From Desulfocapsa sp. (GTDB lineage: Bacteria > Desulfobacterota > Desulfobulbia > Desulfobulbales > Desulfocapsaceae), in the NCBI GenBank assembly GCA_022712975.1, contig JAFLJO010000126.1, positions 1 to 33,441 on the forward strand: a DNA stretch of 33,441 nucleotides, given 5' to 3'. The stretch's first letter is position 1. Each line of letters begins with the position of its first letter. This document shows, piece by piece, positions 6,065 to 15,080 of this stretch. A program made the position numbers and the translations under genes. The notes under the pieces are model-generated. The model did no database searches and was not told the DNA's origin. It worked only from the letters and a program-made list of their open reading frames with translations.

Positions 6065-6550
6065 CTACCAAGGGGGCGGGCTGGATTTACGACGCTTTGA
6101 TTTCGTGGTATAATCGGACAAAAACGTATCGAGTTGATTGGCAAAAGCTTGCCGATCGCCTTTATTCAGCGCAGGAGGTCCACCTGTATCAATACCATCC
6201 GCCCGGAGACTGTCCATGAAATCTCTCATACTTAAGCGGGATCGGATAGTATCAGTGGTGTACATTTCGCCACGCGGATTGAGTGCGTGACCGCCCTTTT
6301 CAATAACATCGGCGGCAAGAGGAATATCTGCAGTAATTACGAGATCACCAGCATCAAGCCTTTTTACAATCTCACGATCTGCGACATCTGCTCCCTTAGC
6401 CACCCGAATAAACGCAAGACAGGATGAAGCGGGTATTTGTATTGGTTGATTAGCAACAAAAGTTGTTCGTACCCCGGTGCGCTCTGCTGCTTTAAACAAA
6501 ATATCTTTAATCACAACAGGACAGGCATCTGCATCGACCCATACTTTCAT
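6065..6550 (-). CDS. YaiI/YqxD family protein (UPF0178, DUF188)
   Basis: The 161-residue protein starts with [19 protein letters not shown], the signature N-terminus of the YaiI/YqxD family. It also has the conserved [20 protein letters not shown] and [20 protein letters not shown] blocks. The fold is PIN-like with clustered acidic residues (DADACP), but no activity is established for the family. The C-terminus is basic (KSKRRKSS). It is the last gene of a four-gene minus-strand run, 18 bases after the ferredoxin gene. The ribosome site is weak. Length is normal for the family. Confidence 0.9.
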   Translation of the reverse strand: MKVWVDADACPVVIKDILFKAAERTGVRTTFVANQPIQIPASSCLAFIRVAKGADVADREIVKRLDAGDLVITADIPLAADVIEKGGHALNPRGEMYTTDTIRSRLSMRDFMDSLRADGIDTGGPPALNKGDRQAFANQLDTFLSDYTTKSKRRKSSPPPW

Positions 6551-6568
6551 TGTAGCATACTGCTTTTT

Positions 6569-7018
6569 TCAGGTAACAATCTCTTCCTCTGCTTCTACAA
6601 TTGCTGCGGTTACAGGTGAGACTTCCATTGCTCTCACAGGACAAATAGGCACACAAAGGGAACAGCCCGTACATTTATCAGGATCAAAGATCACCTCCAT
6701 ACTTGGACGTTTTATATACAATGCACCAACCGGACAAATACCGGTACAGGCTCCGCACTGGAAACATTTTTCATCATCTCTTTTAATAGTTGCGGCGAGG
6801 CGCTCTGCTTTCACACCAAATGACTTCAAATACTCCAAACCTTTTTTAACTTTTTCCTGTGGTCCCTTCAACTCCAGGATCATCACTCCCTCACGCTGAG
6901 GCAGAATGTCAGCTTTCAGGATGGTAAACTCTACGTCATATTGTTTAACCAGTTGATAAATAATAGGTTCACTGCTGGTTTCTTTGGGAAAGCGTAATAT
7001 ATAAATTCGTGTTGCCAT
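6569..7018 (-). CDS. NIL-domain protein with two [4Fe-4S] ferredoxin motifs
   Basis: The 149-residue protein has an N-terminal NIL domain (residues about 1-75), a ligand-binding module otherwise seen at the end of methionine ABC transporter ATPases. A bacterial ferredoxin domain follows: CFQCGACTGICPVGAL and CTGCSLCVPICPVRAM, each with C-x2-C-x2-C-x3-CP, enough for two [4Fe-4S] clusters. Proteins of this layout are common in anaerobic sulfate reducers and methanogens and are linked to sulfur amino acid metabolism. The direct partner is not evident here. It lies between the P-loop kinase and yaiI-like genes on the same strand with short gaps. Confidence 0.88.
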   Translation of the reverse strand: MATRIYILRFPKETSSEPIIYQLVKQYDVEFTILKADILPQREGVMILELKGPQEKVKKGLEYLKSFGVKAERLAATIKRDDEKCFQCGACTGICPVGALYIKRPSMEVIFDPDKCTGCSLCVPICPVRAMEVSPVTAAIVEAEEEIVT

Positions 7019-7055
7019 ACTCTCTATACCTTTTTCAAATTGCCTAAGGTGTTCC

Positions 7056-7619
7056 TTAGATATTTATTGCTGTTGTTACTTTTCTCACAAGCTCTTCTAC
7101 AGGTGCATCAGTATCCAACTCCAGAACCTGTTCCATATCAGTCACAGGATGAAAACGTTTTTTCTGGGTAAGATAGATTCCCCAATTTCCATCAGAGACC
7201 GCATCGGGGTCAGATGCACGTAGTTGCAACCGTTCCCGCACCACTTTTTCCGAACAGAAACAGTGCACAAATACAATACGTACCTGATTTTCGAAATGTT
7301 CCCGCAACAGATTCCGTTCATTCATTGATTGATATGAGCCATCAAGCACTACACAAGCCTGTTTATCCGCTTGAAAATGATGGTCAGCATAATCAATTAG
7401 AGCATCATAGGTGAGTCTGCTGAACTCTGGCGTATAGATACCCTTATCCATCGCTTCCTGCTGGTCAGTCTCGGGAGTAATACCTGCCAGTTCCTTACGA
7501 ACTCTATCGGAATTATAATAAGGCAGCCCATGGTGACTCGCCCAGGCAGAAGCAAGATAGCTTTTACCTGTAGCGATCATTCCAAAAAACACCAGAAGGA
7601 GATTTTCAGGCCGCTGCAT
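7056..7619 (-). CDS. P-loop ATPase/kinase (COG0645 type)
   Basis: The 187-residue protein has Walker A GMIATGKS at residues about 13-20 and otherwise resembles the small zeta-toxin-like or AAA-type kinases (YYNSDRVRKELAG; ACVVLDGSYQSMNERNLL; RIVFVHCFCSEKVVRERL). In many bacteria this domain is fused to the C-terminus of the APH-like domain encoded just upstream. Here it is a separate gene whose ATG lies inside the last codons of the upstream gene (14-base overlap, different frame). A recent frameshift splitting one gene, or natural translational coupling, would both fit. The substrate is unknown. Confidence 0.8.
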   Translation of the reverse strand: MQRPENLLLVFFGMIATGKSYLASAWASHHGLPYYNSDRVRKELAGITPETDQQEAMDKGIYTPEFSRLTYDALIDYADHHFQADKQACVVLDGSYQSMNERNLLREHFENQVRIVFVHCFCSEKVVRERLQLRASDPDAVSDGNWGIYLTQKKRFHPVTDMEQVLELDTDAPVEELVRKVTTAINI

Positions 7620-8619
7620 ATTGCTCAGCTAAAAGGAAATGCTTTCTCGCAAGCTCTATACAGGCAGCAGTAGTTTTTTCATCCACAGCAGGATCATTGG
7701 CTGTAAATAAAGCGACTTTAGCTCGTACATAGGTGCGGTAACACTTATAAAAATTGAGCATACCCATAAGCTCAGGATCAGCGGATTTTGCCGCAAATTG
7801 TTCTATAAAGTAGTTTGAAAGCCCAGGTTCTCCGTGAAAGTCAAGATCCATAGCCAGAAAAGCAACATCCGCTGCCACATCTGTATAACGGAAACGCTCG
7901 TTGAACTCAATACAGTCAAAGATATACGTCGGCTGCGAAAGACAAATATTTGCCGAATGCATGTCGCCATGGCAATCTCTTATTTTGCCCGCATCGATTC
8001 GTGCCTGGAAGCGATCTTCATAACTCAAAAATTCTTTTGCATAACTCACAATTGCGTCAAACTGAGTTCTGCTCACAGCCCCCTGATCCACAAAGTTCTC
8101 AGTCTGCTCAAAATTTTCCAGCACATTTACAGCAACCGATGTTGCCTTGCCAAATTCTTTAATTCCGTCATTACCAGCTGCTGCTTCATAAAAAGGTACC
8201 AGCTGGTCAATAATGGTATCAATATGAGCCTTGGTCAGCTCACCTCTTGCCATCACCCGCCCCATCATTTGCTCTTCGTCCATTCTCGCCATTCTGATTC
8301 CATACTCCACCACCTCGCCACTGCCATTCAGGCAGAAACTGTCCCCATCTTTATTAATGGTGACTAGTTCTTCATACAGATCAGGACAGAGCCTGCGGTT
8401 TAGTTGCAGTTCCTGTTCGCAATAGTATTTTCTTTTTTCAAGGGTGGAAAAATTCAAAAATCCGAAATCAACTGGTTTTTTCCATTTATACACATACCTC
8501 CCGGCAAGCAGGACAAAAGAAATATGGGTCTGCAACAGACTGACATCAGCGGAGGCATGCGGATAGCTGCTTTCCTGCTGCAAATATTGGATATAGGGCG
8601 GAAGCGTTACATCACTCAT
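7606..8619 (-). CDS. Aminoglycoside-phosphotransferase-like kinase (COG2187 type)
   Basis: The 337-residue protein has the APH-type kinase C-lobe: GKIRDCHGDMHSANICL is the catalytic loop (HGD-x-H-x-x-N) and IFDCIEFNERFRYTD supplies the metal-binding Asp. The N-lobe holds YVYKWKKPVDFGFL with the probable ATP-binding Lys. Family members are paired or fused with the P-loop kinase encoded next, and their substrate is unknown. There is no reason to call it a resistance gene. AGGAG lies eight bases before the ATG at 8619. It is first in the four-gene minus-strand run and divergent from larB. Confidence 0.82.
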   Translation of the reverse strand: MSDVTLPPYIQYLQQESSYPHASADVSLLQTHISFVLLAGRYVYKWKKPVDFGFLNFSTLEKRKYYCEQELQLNRRLCPDLYEELVTINKDGDSFCLNGSGEVVEYGIRMARMDEEQMMGRVMARGELTKAHIDTIIDQLVPFYEAAAGNDGIKEFGKATSVAVNVLENFEQTENFVDQGAVSRTQFDAIVSYAKEFLSYEDRFQARIDAGKIRDCHGDMHSANICLSQPTYIFDCIEFNERFRYTDVAADVAFLAMDLDFHGEPGLSNYFIEQFAAKSADPELMGMLNFYKCYRTYVRAKVALFTANDPAVDEKTTAACIELARKHFLLAEQYAAA

Positions 8620-8730
8620 GAAACAAACTCCTAAAATATAAAGTATGGTACGAAAGGTTGCCTTAGTTTATTATGGTGCTACTTTAAACTTTTAATCTTC
8701 AACTTTCCACTCTAAACTACACAGAGTCAT

Positions 8731-9522
8731 ATGAATCAGGACAGTATACAAAAACTCCTCACAGGGGTTCAGCAGGGAAATTACTCTGTTGAACAGGCAT
8801 TACACAAGCTTCGTCATATGCCGGGACAATTTATCAAGGACGCCTGCATAGACCACCATCGAAGCCTAAGAACCGGTATCCCTGAAGTAATTTATGGGGA
8901 ATCGAAAAGCGTTAAGCAGATAACTGTCATTGCAGAAACATTCCTGCAGCAGCAATCTCTGTTTCTTGCCACTCGTGTTGACTCTGAGAAAGCTGCTCTA
9001 ATAAGAGAAATCCTTCCAGAACTCACCTATCATGAACAGGCACGAATGCTCACCTGTAACCTGCAGGAACCTGACCCCGCCCGTGTACGTGGAAATATTG
9101 TCATTCTCTGTGCCGGCACTTCAGACATCCCAGTGGCTGAGGAAGCACGAATAACAGCAAAAGCATTAGGCAACCCTGTTACAAGCCATTACGATGCCGG
9201 TGTTGCAGGACTTCATCGACTGTTTGCCCAACATGAAGTCATCGCTGCTGCTTCTGTTATCATTGTAGTTGCCGGAATGGAAGGTGCCCTGCCAAGTGTG
9301 GTAAGCGGGATATGCAGTTGCCCTGTTGTGGCGGTACCCACATCAATCGGATACGGAACAAGTTTTGGCGGGATTACCGCTCTTTTGGGGATGCTCAACA
9401 GTTGTGCACCGGGCCTTGCCGTGGTGAATATTGATAACGGATTTGGTGCTGCCTGTCATGCATCTGCTATTAATAGAAAAAATTGGCCTGAAACCTTGCA
9501 AGATTCAGGCAGTACAGTATAA
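8731..9522 (+). CDS. larB: LarB, nickel-pincer cofactor biosynthesis carboxylase
   Basis: The 263-residue protein matches LarB, which carboxylates and hydrolyses nicotinic acid adenine dinucleotide in the first step of the nickel-pincer nucleotide cofactor used by lactate racemase-like enzymes. Recognisable parts are GTSDIPVAEEA, SHYDAGVAGLHRL, VVAGMEGALPSVVSGI and VPTSIGYGTSFGGITALL (the PurE-like domain), then NIDNGFGAACHA. The N-terminal part (residues 1-90) has the family's LRHMPGQF-like region. Length is normal. larC and larE are not in the window. It is alone on plus, and secDF starts about 120 bases later. Confidence 0.93.
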   Translation: MNQDSIQKLLTGVQQGNYSVEQALHKLRHMPGQFIKDACIDHHRSLRTGIPEVIYGESKSVKQITVIAETFLQQQSLFLATRVDSEKAALIREILPELTYHEQARMLTCNLQEPDPARVRGNIVILCAGTSDIPVAEEARITAKALGNPVTSHYDAGVAGLHRLFAQHEVIAAASVIIVVAGMEGALPSVVSGICSCPVVAVPTSIGYGTSFGGITALLGMLNSCAPGLAVVNIDNGFGAACHASAINRKNWPETLQDSGSTV

Positions 9523-9640
9523 TCAACTGGTTTTATCTTATAATACTTTTTCGCTAATACTGATGAATAATAAGTAACCCAGTATAAGCTAGTGTACGAC
9601 ACTAAAATAAACCTGTCATATTCCTATTCCGAGAACCTGA

Positions 9641-12244
9641 ATGAACACATCACTAAAACTCAAAATTTTTGCGCTCATTTGTCTCATTGCGCTCTCTGTT
9701 GTCACCATTATTCCTTCTTTTTATAAGGACACTCCAGACTGGTGGACCAAATACATGGCACCGGAAGGATTACGGCTTGGCCTCGATTTGCAGGGTGGTA
9801 TGCATCTTGTTCTCAAGGTTAATCTCGACAAAGCCGAGGAGCATTCCCTTGAGCTTGCCTCGAATGAACTCAAGACTCTTTTAAAAGAACAGGGAATAAG
9901 TGCCGTTCGGACAAAATCCGAACCGGGGACTGTTCTTTTTACCCTGCCAAACTCCAGTGCTGTTGCTGCTGTAAACCAGGTGGCAAAAGACAACTTGCCT
10001 GAAATAAACATACAGGTGGATGCAAAGGATGGTTCATTTCCCAAGATTACAGTAACGCTTAAAGATTCTGAAATTGATTTTATCCACACCCATGCTGTGG
10101 AGCAATCCCTTGAAATCATACGTAATAGGATTGATCAATTTGGTGTGGCTGAACCAGTTATTATCCGGCAGGGAGAGGATGAAATTGTCGTGCAGCTCCC
10201 TGGTATAAAGGACCCAAAACGTGCATTAAAACTCCTTGGCGAAACAGCCCAGCTTGAATTCAAAAAAGTGGCTGATACAGCCGGAATTAATATTGATCTT
10301 CTGGCAGAGGAATCACGTACAGCAGGACAATGGGACGGTACCTGGATGGATCCGGAAGAGTTAAGCAAACTCAATAAGGCACTCCAAAACAGACTCCCTG
10401 AAGGTACCAGAATCTACACAGAAAAAGACACAGACGGCACAACTGGGAAAGAAATTATCCGCCCCATTCTCCTTGAGGAGCAGATTCTAATGACTGGAGA
10501 AATGGTCAAGAATGCCCAAGTCCGGATATCCTATCAGTTTAATGAACCCTATGTATCCATTGATTTCACCTCAACGGGCGGCAGGGTCTTTGCCAAGCTT
10601 ACAGGAGAAAATGTTGGCGAACGAGTAGCCATTGTGCTTGATGGTGTAGTTCGTTCAGCCCCTGTAATCCGGGAAAAAATCATGGGAGGGGCTGCCCAGG
10701 TCAGTGGGAGTTTTACCCATGAAGAAGCGGCGGATCTTGCCATTGTTCTTCGGGTTGGAGCACTTCCTGCACCTGTTGATATTATTCAGAATATGACAGT
10801 AGGAGCAAGTCTTGGTCAGGATTCCATTAATAAAGGTATGACTTCCGGTATCTTTGGTGCTTTGATTGTTCTTACCTTCATGGCAATCTACTACAGATTA
10901 TCGGGTATCATTGCAAATATTGCCCTTATCCTGAACATTCTATTCCTCTTTACAGGACTGGCGATACTCAACGCAACACTCACGCTCCCAGGTATTGCAG
11001 GTATCATCCTCTCCATCGGAATGGCAGTGGATGCCAATGTTCTTATCTTTGAACGAATGCGCGAAGAGTACAATCTGGGAAAATCTGTTAAATCAAGTGT
11101 GGATGGAGGTTTTAGAAAAGCATTCTGGACCATTTTCGATTCCCAGGTAACAACTCTCATCACCGCCATGGCTCTGTTCATTTTTGGAACCGGTCCCATC
11201 AAGGGGTTTGCGATAACCCTTTCACTTGGTATTATTTTCAACCTTTTCACCGCTCTCTTTGCTTCCCGACTGATCTTCGAGACTCTTTACTCCTTCCGAG
11301 CTTTGAAAAAGCTTACTTTTATGCAGTTTGTAAAGAAGCCGAATCTCGACTTTATGCGGATACGGAACATCACATTTGGCATTTCCGGAGTCTTTGTGGT
11401 CATCGGTCTATTTGCTTTTTTCCAGATAACACAAGGGAAGGCCAACATGGGTGTTGATTTCTCCGGTGGTTCCCTGCTTCAGTACAAAGCAACAGCCGAT
11501 TTCACAATGGATGAGGTACGAACAGTTTTTGCTGCAAACAACCTCAGGCACGCCAACCTTCAGGAAGTCGAAGGTGAACATCGCCTGATTGTTAAAATCA
11601 AGCAGTCCAAAGAAGTCGTGACCGATCACAGCATCGAGATCAGTTCACTTCTTGAAAGGACTTTGCCGGAAAAAGGTTTTATCCTTGAAAGCCAATCTGA
11701 AATTGGGTCTTCAGTTAGTGCCGTCTTAAGAAACAAAGCCATTCAGGCGATCTTCATTTCACTGCTTGGTGTTATCATCTACCTGGGCATGCGTTTTGAC
11801 CTCCGCTTCGGTATAGCCGCGGCCGTAGCCACCTTCCACGATGTTATTGTAGTGCTTGGTATCTGCTGGCTTTTAAATGTTGAAATCACCCTTTTAATTG
11901 TTACAGCACTGCTTACACTGGCTGGCTATTCACTCAATGACTCGGTTGTTGTCTTTGATCGTATTCGTGAAAATATGCGAAAAGCGTCAGAACAATCACT
12001 GCTACAGCAGATTAATAAAAGTATCAATGAAGTGATGAGCCGAACAATCGTCACATCGTTAACCACTGCCATGGTACTCCTTTGCCTCTTCTTCCTTGGA
12101 GGATCTGTAATCCATGATTTCGCTCTGGCACTGCTCTTAGGTGTTCTGGTTGGTACCTATTCATCAATCTTTATTGCCAGCCCGGTGCTCAACCTATTGC
12201 CAGAAAAAGAGATCCTGGAAGATGAGCCTGTTGCAACTCCCTGA
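9641..12244 (+). CDS. secDF: Protein translocase SecDF (fused SecD and SecF)
   Basis: The 867-residue inner-membrane protein combines SecD and SecF, which use proton flow to help pull exported proteins through SecYEG. SecD is residues 1 to about 555: a first membrane segment at about 8-26, GLRLGLDLQGGMHLVLKV, a long periplasmic region with RIDQFGVAEPVI and VQLPGIKDPKRALKLL, then five membrane segments including GMAVDANVLIFERMREE. SecF follows: a membrane segment near 590, MGVDFSGGSLLQYK, and a second bundle with SLNDSVVVFDRIREN. Many relatives encode the two separately. No yajC lies upstream; larB does. The stop overlaps the start of the next gene. The ribosome site (GAGAA) is weak. Confidence 0.95.
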   Translation: MNTSLKLKIFALICLIALSVVTIIPSFYKDTPDWWTKYMAPEGLRLGLDLQGGMHLVLKVNLDKAEEHSLELASNELKTLLKEQGISAVRTKSEPGTVLFTLPNSSAVAAVNQVAKDNLPEINIQVDAKDGSFPKITVTLKDSEIDFIHTHAVEQSLEIIRNRIDQFGVAEPVIIRQGEDEIVVQLPGIKDPKRALKLLGETAQLEFKKVADTAGINIDLLAEESRTAGQWDGTWMDPEELSKLNKALQNRLPEGTRIYTEKDTDGTTGKEIIRPILLEEQILMTGEMVKNAQVRISYQFNEPYVSIDFTSTGGRVFAKLTGENVGERVAIVLDGVVRSAPVIREKIMGGAAQVSGSFTHEEAADLAIVLRVGALPAPVDIIQNMTVGASLGQDSINKGMTSGIFGALIVLTFMAIYYRLSGIIANIALILNILFLFTGLAILNATLTLPGIAGIILSIGMAVDANVLIFERMREEYNLGKSVKSSVDGGFRKAFWTIFDSQVTTLITAMALFIFGTGPIKGFAITLSLGIIFNLFTALFASRLIFETLYSFRALKKLTFMQFVKKPNLDFMRIRNITFGISGVFVVIGLFAFFQITQGKANMGVDFSGGSLLQYKATADFTMDEVRTVFAANNLRHANLQEVEGEHRLIVKIKQSKEVVTDHSIEISSLLERTLPEKGFILESQSEIGSSVSAVLRNKAIQAIFISLLGVIIYLGMRFDLRFGIAAAVATFHDVIVVLGICWLLNVEITLLIVTALLTLAGYSLNDSVVVFDRIRENMRKASEQSLLQQINKSINEVMSRTIVTSLTTAMVLLCLFFLGGSVIHDFALALLLGVLVGTYSSIFIASPVLNLLPEKEILEDEPVATP

Positions 12245-12953
12245 TACTGTTAACAGGCTGGAGACTGGTGAAGTCTTTCATTTCTCCTGCCATCCTGGAG
12301 TGGATTGCTTCACCGAGTGTTGCAGAGAACTTGAGCTTGCACTCACTCCATATGATGTTCTACGCCTGAAACAGGAATCGAAGCTCGACTCAAGCAGATT
12401 TCTTGAACGCTACGTAATTCAGGAACAGGAAGCAGAAGATGTCTTTCCACGTTTTTACCTCACCATGGTGGATGATGGGCGAGCATCCTGTGTTTTTGTA
12501 ACAAAAACAGGTTGTACGGTTTATCCGGGACGCCCCGGAGCATGTAGAGCCTACCCCATGGGCAGGGCAGCAATGCGAAAGGACAACAATACTATTGAGG
12601 AATTCTTTGTCCTCCTGAAAGAACCTCATTGCCACGGATTTCAGGAAAAAGAAGCGCAGACGACAGAACATTACAGTGCGGGACAGGAGCTACGGGAATA
12701 CAACAAGTTTAACGACAAAGTTGCAGCCCTGCTTCAGCATAAAATGATCCGCCAGGGAATGAAGTTAACCAACGAGCAGACAGAACTCTTTGTCTTGGCT
12801 CTCTACGATCTTGATAGCTTCCGCAAACAATTAGATGCAGGAAATCTCCCGAAACAGGAACACTATTCTGCAAATAAAACTGCCTGTATAGATGATGGGC
12901 AACTCCTTCTTTTTGGGATTACCTGGCTGCATGGGATACTTTTTCAGAAATGA
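12222..12953 (+). CDS. YkgJ-type cysteine-cluster protein (putative Fe-S or zinc binding)
   Basis: The start is set at ATG 12222 (MSLLQLPDTVNRL), 23 bases inside the secDF end; an ATG at 12141 would give a long unlikely overlap. The 243-residue product has the family cysteine pattern: CHPGVDCFTECC near residue 22, then TKTGCTVYPGRPGACRAYPM near 100. Together these give the CxxxCxxCC-type cluster ligands of YkgJ/UPF0153 proteins. The remaining C-terminal half is family-variable. Function is unknown; metal binding is inferred from the cysteines. It overlaps the downstream HAD gene by four bases. Confidence 0.85.
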   Translation: MSLLQLPDTVNRLETGEVFHFSCHPGVDCFTECCRELELALTPYDVLRLKQESKLDSSRFLERYVIQEQEAEDVFPRFYLTMVDDGRASCVFVTKTGCTVYPGRPGACRAYPMGRAAMRKDNNTIEEFFVLLKEPHCHGFQEKEAQTTEHYSAGQELREYNKFNDKVAALLQHKMIRQGMKLTNEQTELFVLALYDLDSFRKQLDAGNLPKQEHYSANKTACIDDGQLLLFGITWLHGILFQK

Positions 12954-13576
12954 AACTAAAACTCGTTATATTTGATTGTGACGGAGTGATGTTTGACTCC
13001 AAGTTTGCCAACCAGACCTACTACAATTTTCTGCTCCAACACTTTGGCCACCCGGTCATGGATGATGAAGAGCTGGAATTTGTCCATATCCACAACGTCA
13101 ACGAGTCAACGCCTCACATCTTTCGTCACTATCCCGACCAGAACCTTCAGGACGTTGATCAGTTTCGTTTGGAAACAGGCTATGCTCCATTTTTGAAATA
13201 TATGAAAATGGAAAAAGATCTGATCCAATTCCTGGATATCTGTACACCGCGCTACCAGCTTGCTGTTTCCACCAATCGAACCAATACTATGGAACCGATT
13301 CTGGATATATTCAAATTAAAAGATTATTTTGTCAAAGTAATGACAGCTGAGAATGCAAAGCGCCCAAAACCTGCACCAGATGCACTGCTTGAAATTTTAG
13401 AGCATTGTAACTGTGAAGTGGGCGAGGCTATTTATATTGGCGACTCCATCATTGACCGGGAACATTCCGCAGGATGTGGAATGCGGCTTATTGGTTTTAA
13501 AAATGAAAAGCTACAAGCAGAATACCATGTGACGAGTTTTATGGAGATTTTGCAACTCCCGCCTTTTCAGAACTAA
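12950..13576 (+). CDS. HAD-family hydrolase
   Basis: The 208-residue protein has the HAD motifs: motif I FDCDGVMFDS (nucleophile Asp and following Asp), motif II in AVSTNRT, motif III Lys in AKRPKPAPDALLEIL, and motif IV YIGDSIIDREHS. A helical cap lies between motifs I and II. It resembles phosphoglycolate phosphatase-like enzymes but lacks features that fix the substrate. Its ATG overlaps the stop of the cysteine-cluster gene (ATGA), so it ends the secDF run. No T-rich terminator follows, only GCCC/GGGC at about 13587-13597. Confidence 0.88.
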   Translation: MKLKLVIFDCDGVMFDSKFANQTYYNFLLQHFGHPVMDDEELEFVHIHNVNESTPHIFRHYPDQNLQDVDQFRLETGYAPFLKYMKMEKDLIQFLDICTPRYQLAVSTNRTNTMEPILDIFKLKDYFVKVMTAENAKRPKPAPDALLEILEHCNCEVGEAIYIGDSIIDREHSAGCGMRLIGFKNEKLQAEYHVTSFMEILQLPPFQN

Positions 13577-13837
13577 GAAACATGATGCCCTGCGGGCAGA
13601 AGGTATTCGGTACTAGGTATTGGGTATTCGGTAACTGACAGCTTACACAGGAACAATTCCCACAGAAACTTTAATCTTCCGACACATGAACATATTACGT
13701 TCCAATTCCTAAGTTTCAGCCTGGCAAAATTTTATAAATGGTTCCAGGTGGTGTAGATTTTAACGAACTCACCTATCCGTAATAGTAGAGCTATACGGAT
13801 AGGTGAGTTCGTTAAAATATGCGCTGCCTGGGATCAT
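13577..13837. repeat. Gene-free stretch with short direct repeats and a 25-bp perfect inverted repeat
   Basis: GGTATTCGGTA occurs at 13602-13612 and 13623-13633 with a related GGTATTGG between. Positions 13757-13781 are the exact reverse complement of 13794-13818. With one bulged A the stem extends inward, leaving a five-base loop (TAGAG). The ends read ATTTT/AAAAT and have no flanking T-run, so this is more like a small palindromic element than a terminator. No open frame of note lies here. Confidence 0.85.
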
Positions 13838-14899
13838 TTACGCATCCTCACCTGATTCGTCTACCCTTTTAATTCCCTCCATCAATAGCATCATAAAGTC
13901 GCCGATCTCAGCAGCCTTCATCTCCTCAGGAGAAAGTCCCGTTGTAAAAGTATACCGTCCTTCTTTCTCCTTGAGCATATCAAAAATAGCATCCTGATTC
14001 GTTTTATCCCTATACTGAGCATTAATAACACAGCCCTCCCGAAAGGAAACTTTTGCCTCCCCTTGGGGTAATACAAGACGAAGAACTCCCGTCTTCTGAT
14101 TCATATGAAAAATCTGGAAAAGTTCAGCAGGAGGCATTTCGGCAATCCAACCACTCATGCAGGCATCAAATGTATCAAAATGGCTGGCATTTGACTGGGT
14201 CAAACGCTGTACAAGAATTTTGGACATAAACAGCTGTAATGTAGGAATACGATCAAGAAGTTTGCTGAATGCATCACCTGAAATAGATAAAACCACAGTT
14301 TCCGTCAAAGTTCTTACATCAGCACCGGCAATATCCCCACCGAGAAAACTCATTTCGCCACAGATATCACCAGGACCTAATGATGCAATCACTAAAGAGT
14401 TGTCACTTACCGCAACTTGCCCAGACAGTATCAGATAAAGATATAAACAGTCTTGCCCCTTAATGATAAAAGTGGAATTGCTGGGCAAACGTTCCTTTCT
14501 AAAACAACGCACAACCCGGTTAAGATCGGCTTCTGGAATCGCCTTAATCATGGGAAAATCATAAATACTTGCAAGCAGCGCCTCACTCTCAGGATCTAAG
14601 GGTGGGTCAGAAGAAAGCAATCCATCCAGCTTGGCTTCTTCTTCTGAAATTCGTTTGAATTTGATCAGCCCCGAGCACCCGCTGCAGTTGTAGGTCTTTT
14701 CATCCAGATCGCCCTGCACCACACCACTATCAAGAAGACTGAAAAGTAGATTCGTCATCTCTCTGACTAAGATCAGACAGGTCGCCTTATTTTCTGGACA
14801 GAAAAGTGCCTTATCAGAAAGAGTGAGAAGCTCTCCTTTATCGTAAAGAGGGCAATTATTATCCGTAACTATTTTAAAAAATATTTTAAACTGTTTCAT
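13838..14899 (-). CDS. Cyclic-nucleotide-binding domain protein with a DUF4388/PATAN-like C-terminus
   Basis: The start is ATG 14899 (MKQFKIFFK) because GGAG lies just before it; an ATG at 14917 has none. The 353-residue protein has three parts. Residues 1-85 resemble the TIGR04076 type, with cysteines (CPLY, CPENKATC, CSGCSGL). Residues about 113-240 are a CRP-like cNMP-binding domain (YLYLILSGQVAVSD, SLGPGDICGEMSFLGG). Residues about 255-340 are a DUF4388/PATAN-like module (GWIAEMPPAELFQIFHMNQ, TGVLRLV, VSFREGCVINAQY). No helix-turn-helix is apparent, so it is a signalling or scaffold protein rather than a transcription factor. It is divergent from the E2-like/TPR gene. Confidence 0.78.
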   Translation of the reverse strand: MKQFKIFFKIVTDNNCPLYDKGELLTLSDKALFCPENKATCLILVREMTNLLFSLLDSGVVQGDLDEKTYNCSGCSGLIKFKRISEEEAKLDGLLSSDPPLDPESEALLASIYDFPMIKAIPEADLNRVVRCFRKERLPSNSTFIIKGQDCLYLYLILSGQVAVSDNSLVIASLGPGDICGEMSFLGGDIAGADVRTLTETVVLSISGDAFSKLLDRIPTLQLFMSKILVQRLTQSNASHFDTFDACMSGWIAEMPPAELFQIFHMNQKTGVLRLVLPQGEAKVSFREGCVINAQYRDKTNQDAIFDMLKEKEGRYTFTTGLSPEEMKAAEIGDFMMLLMEGIKRVDESGEDA

Positions 14900-14952
14900 T
14901 ACTCCACACGTTATCACAAACTTTACTAACTTAAAAAAGACAACTTTTCTTC

Positions 14953-14998
14953 ATTATAATAATAATAAATTTTATTTTCCAGAGGTTACTGCTATACT
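14953..14998. promoter_or_regulatory. Divergent promoter region
   Basis: On minus, TATAAT (complement of 14953-14958) lies 17 bases from TGGAAA (complement of 14976-14981), a good fit for the cNMP gene. On plus, TATACT at 14993-14998 could serve the E2-like gene, but its -35 region is poor. Confidence 0.4.
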
Positions 14999-15080
14999 CG
15001 TAGTATCTGTTCTGTTCGATTAAATTTAATAACCCATTTTTGAGCCCACAAGTGTCTTCAAAGTGATCCTGTAAGCTATT

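Noticed and set aside
7606..8619. Antibiotic-resistance aminoglycoside kinase
   Set aside because: The protein belongs to the broad APH-like family paired with a P-loop kinase. Nothing ties it to drug resistance.
13602..13633. CRISPR-like direct repeats
   Set aside because: There are only two 11-base copies with irregular spacing. This is simple-sequence duplication, not an array.
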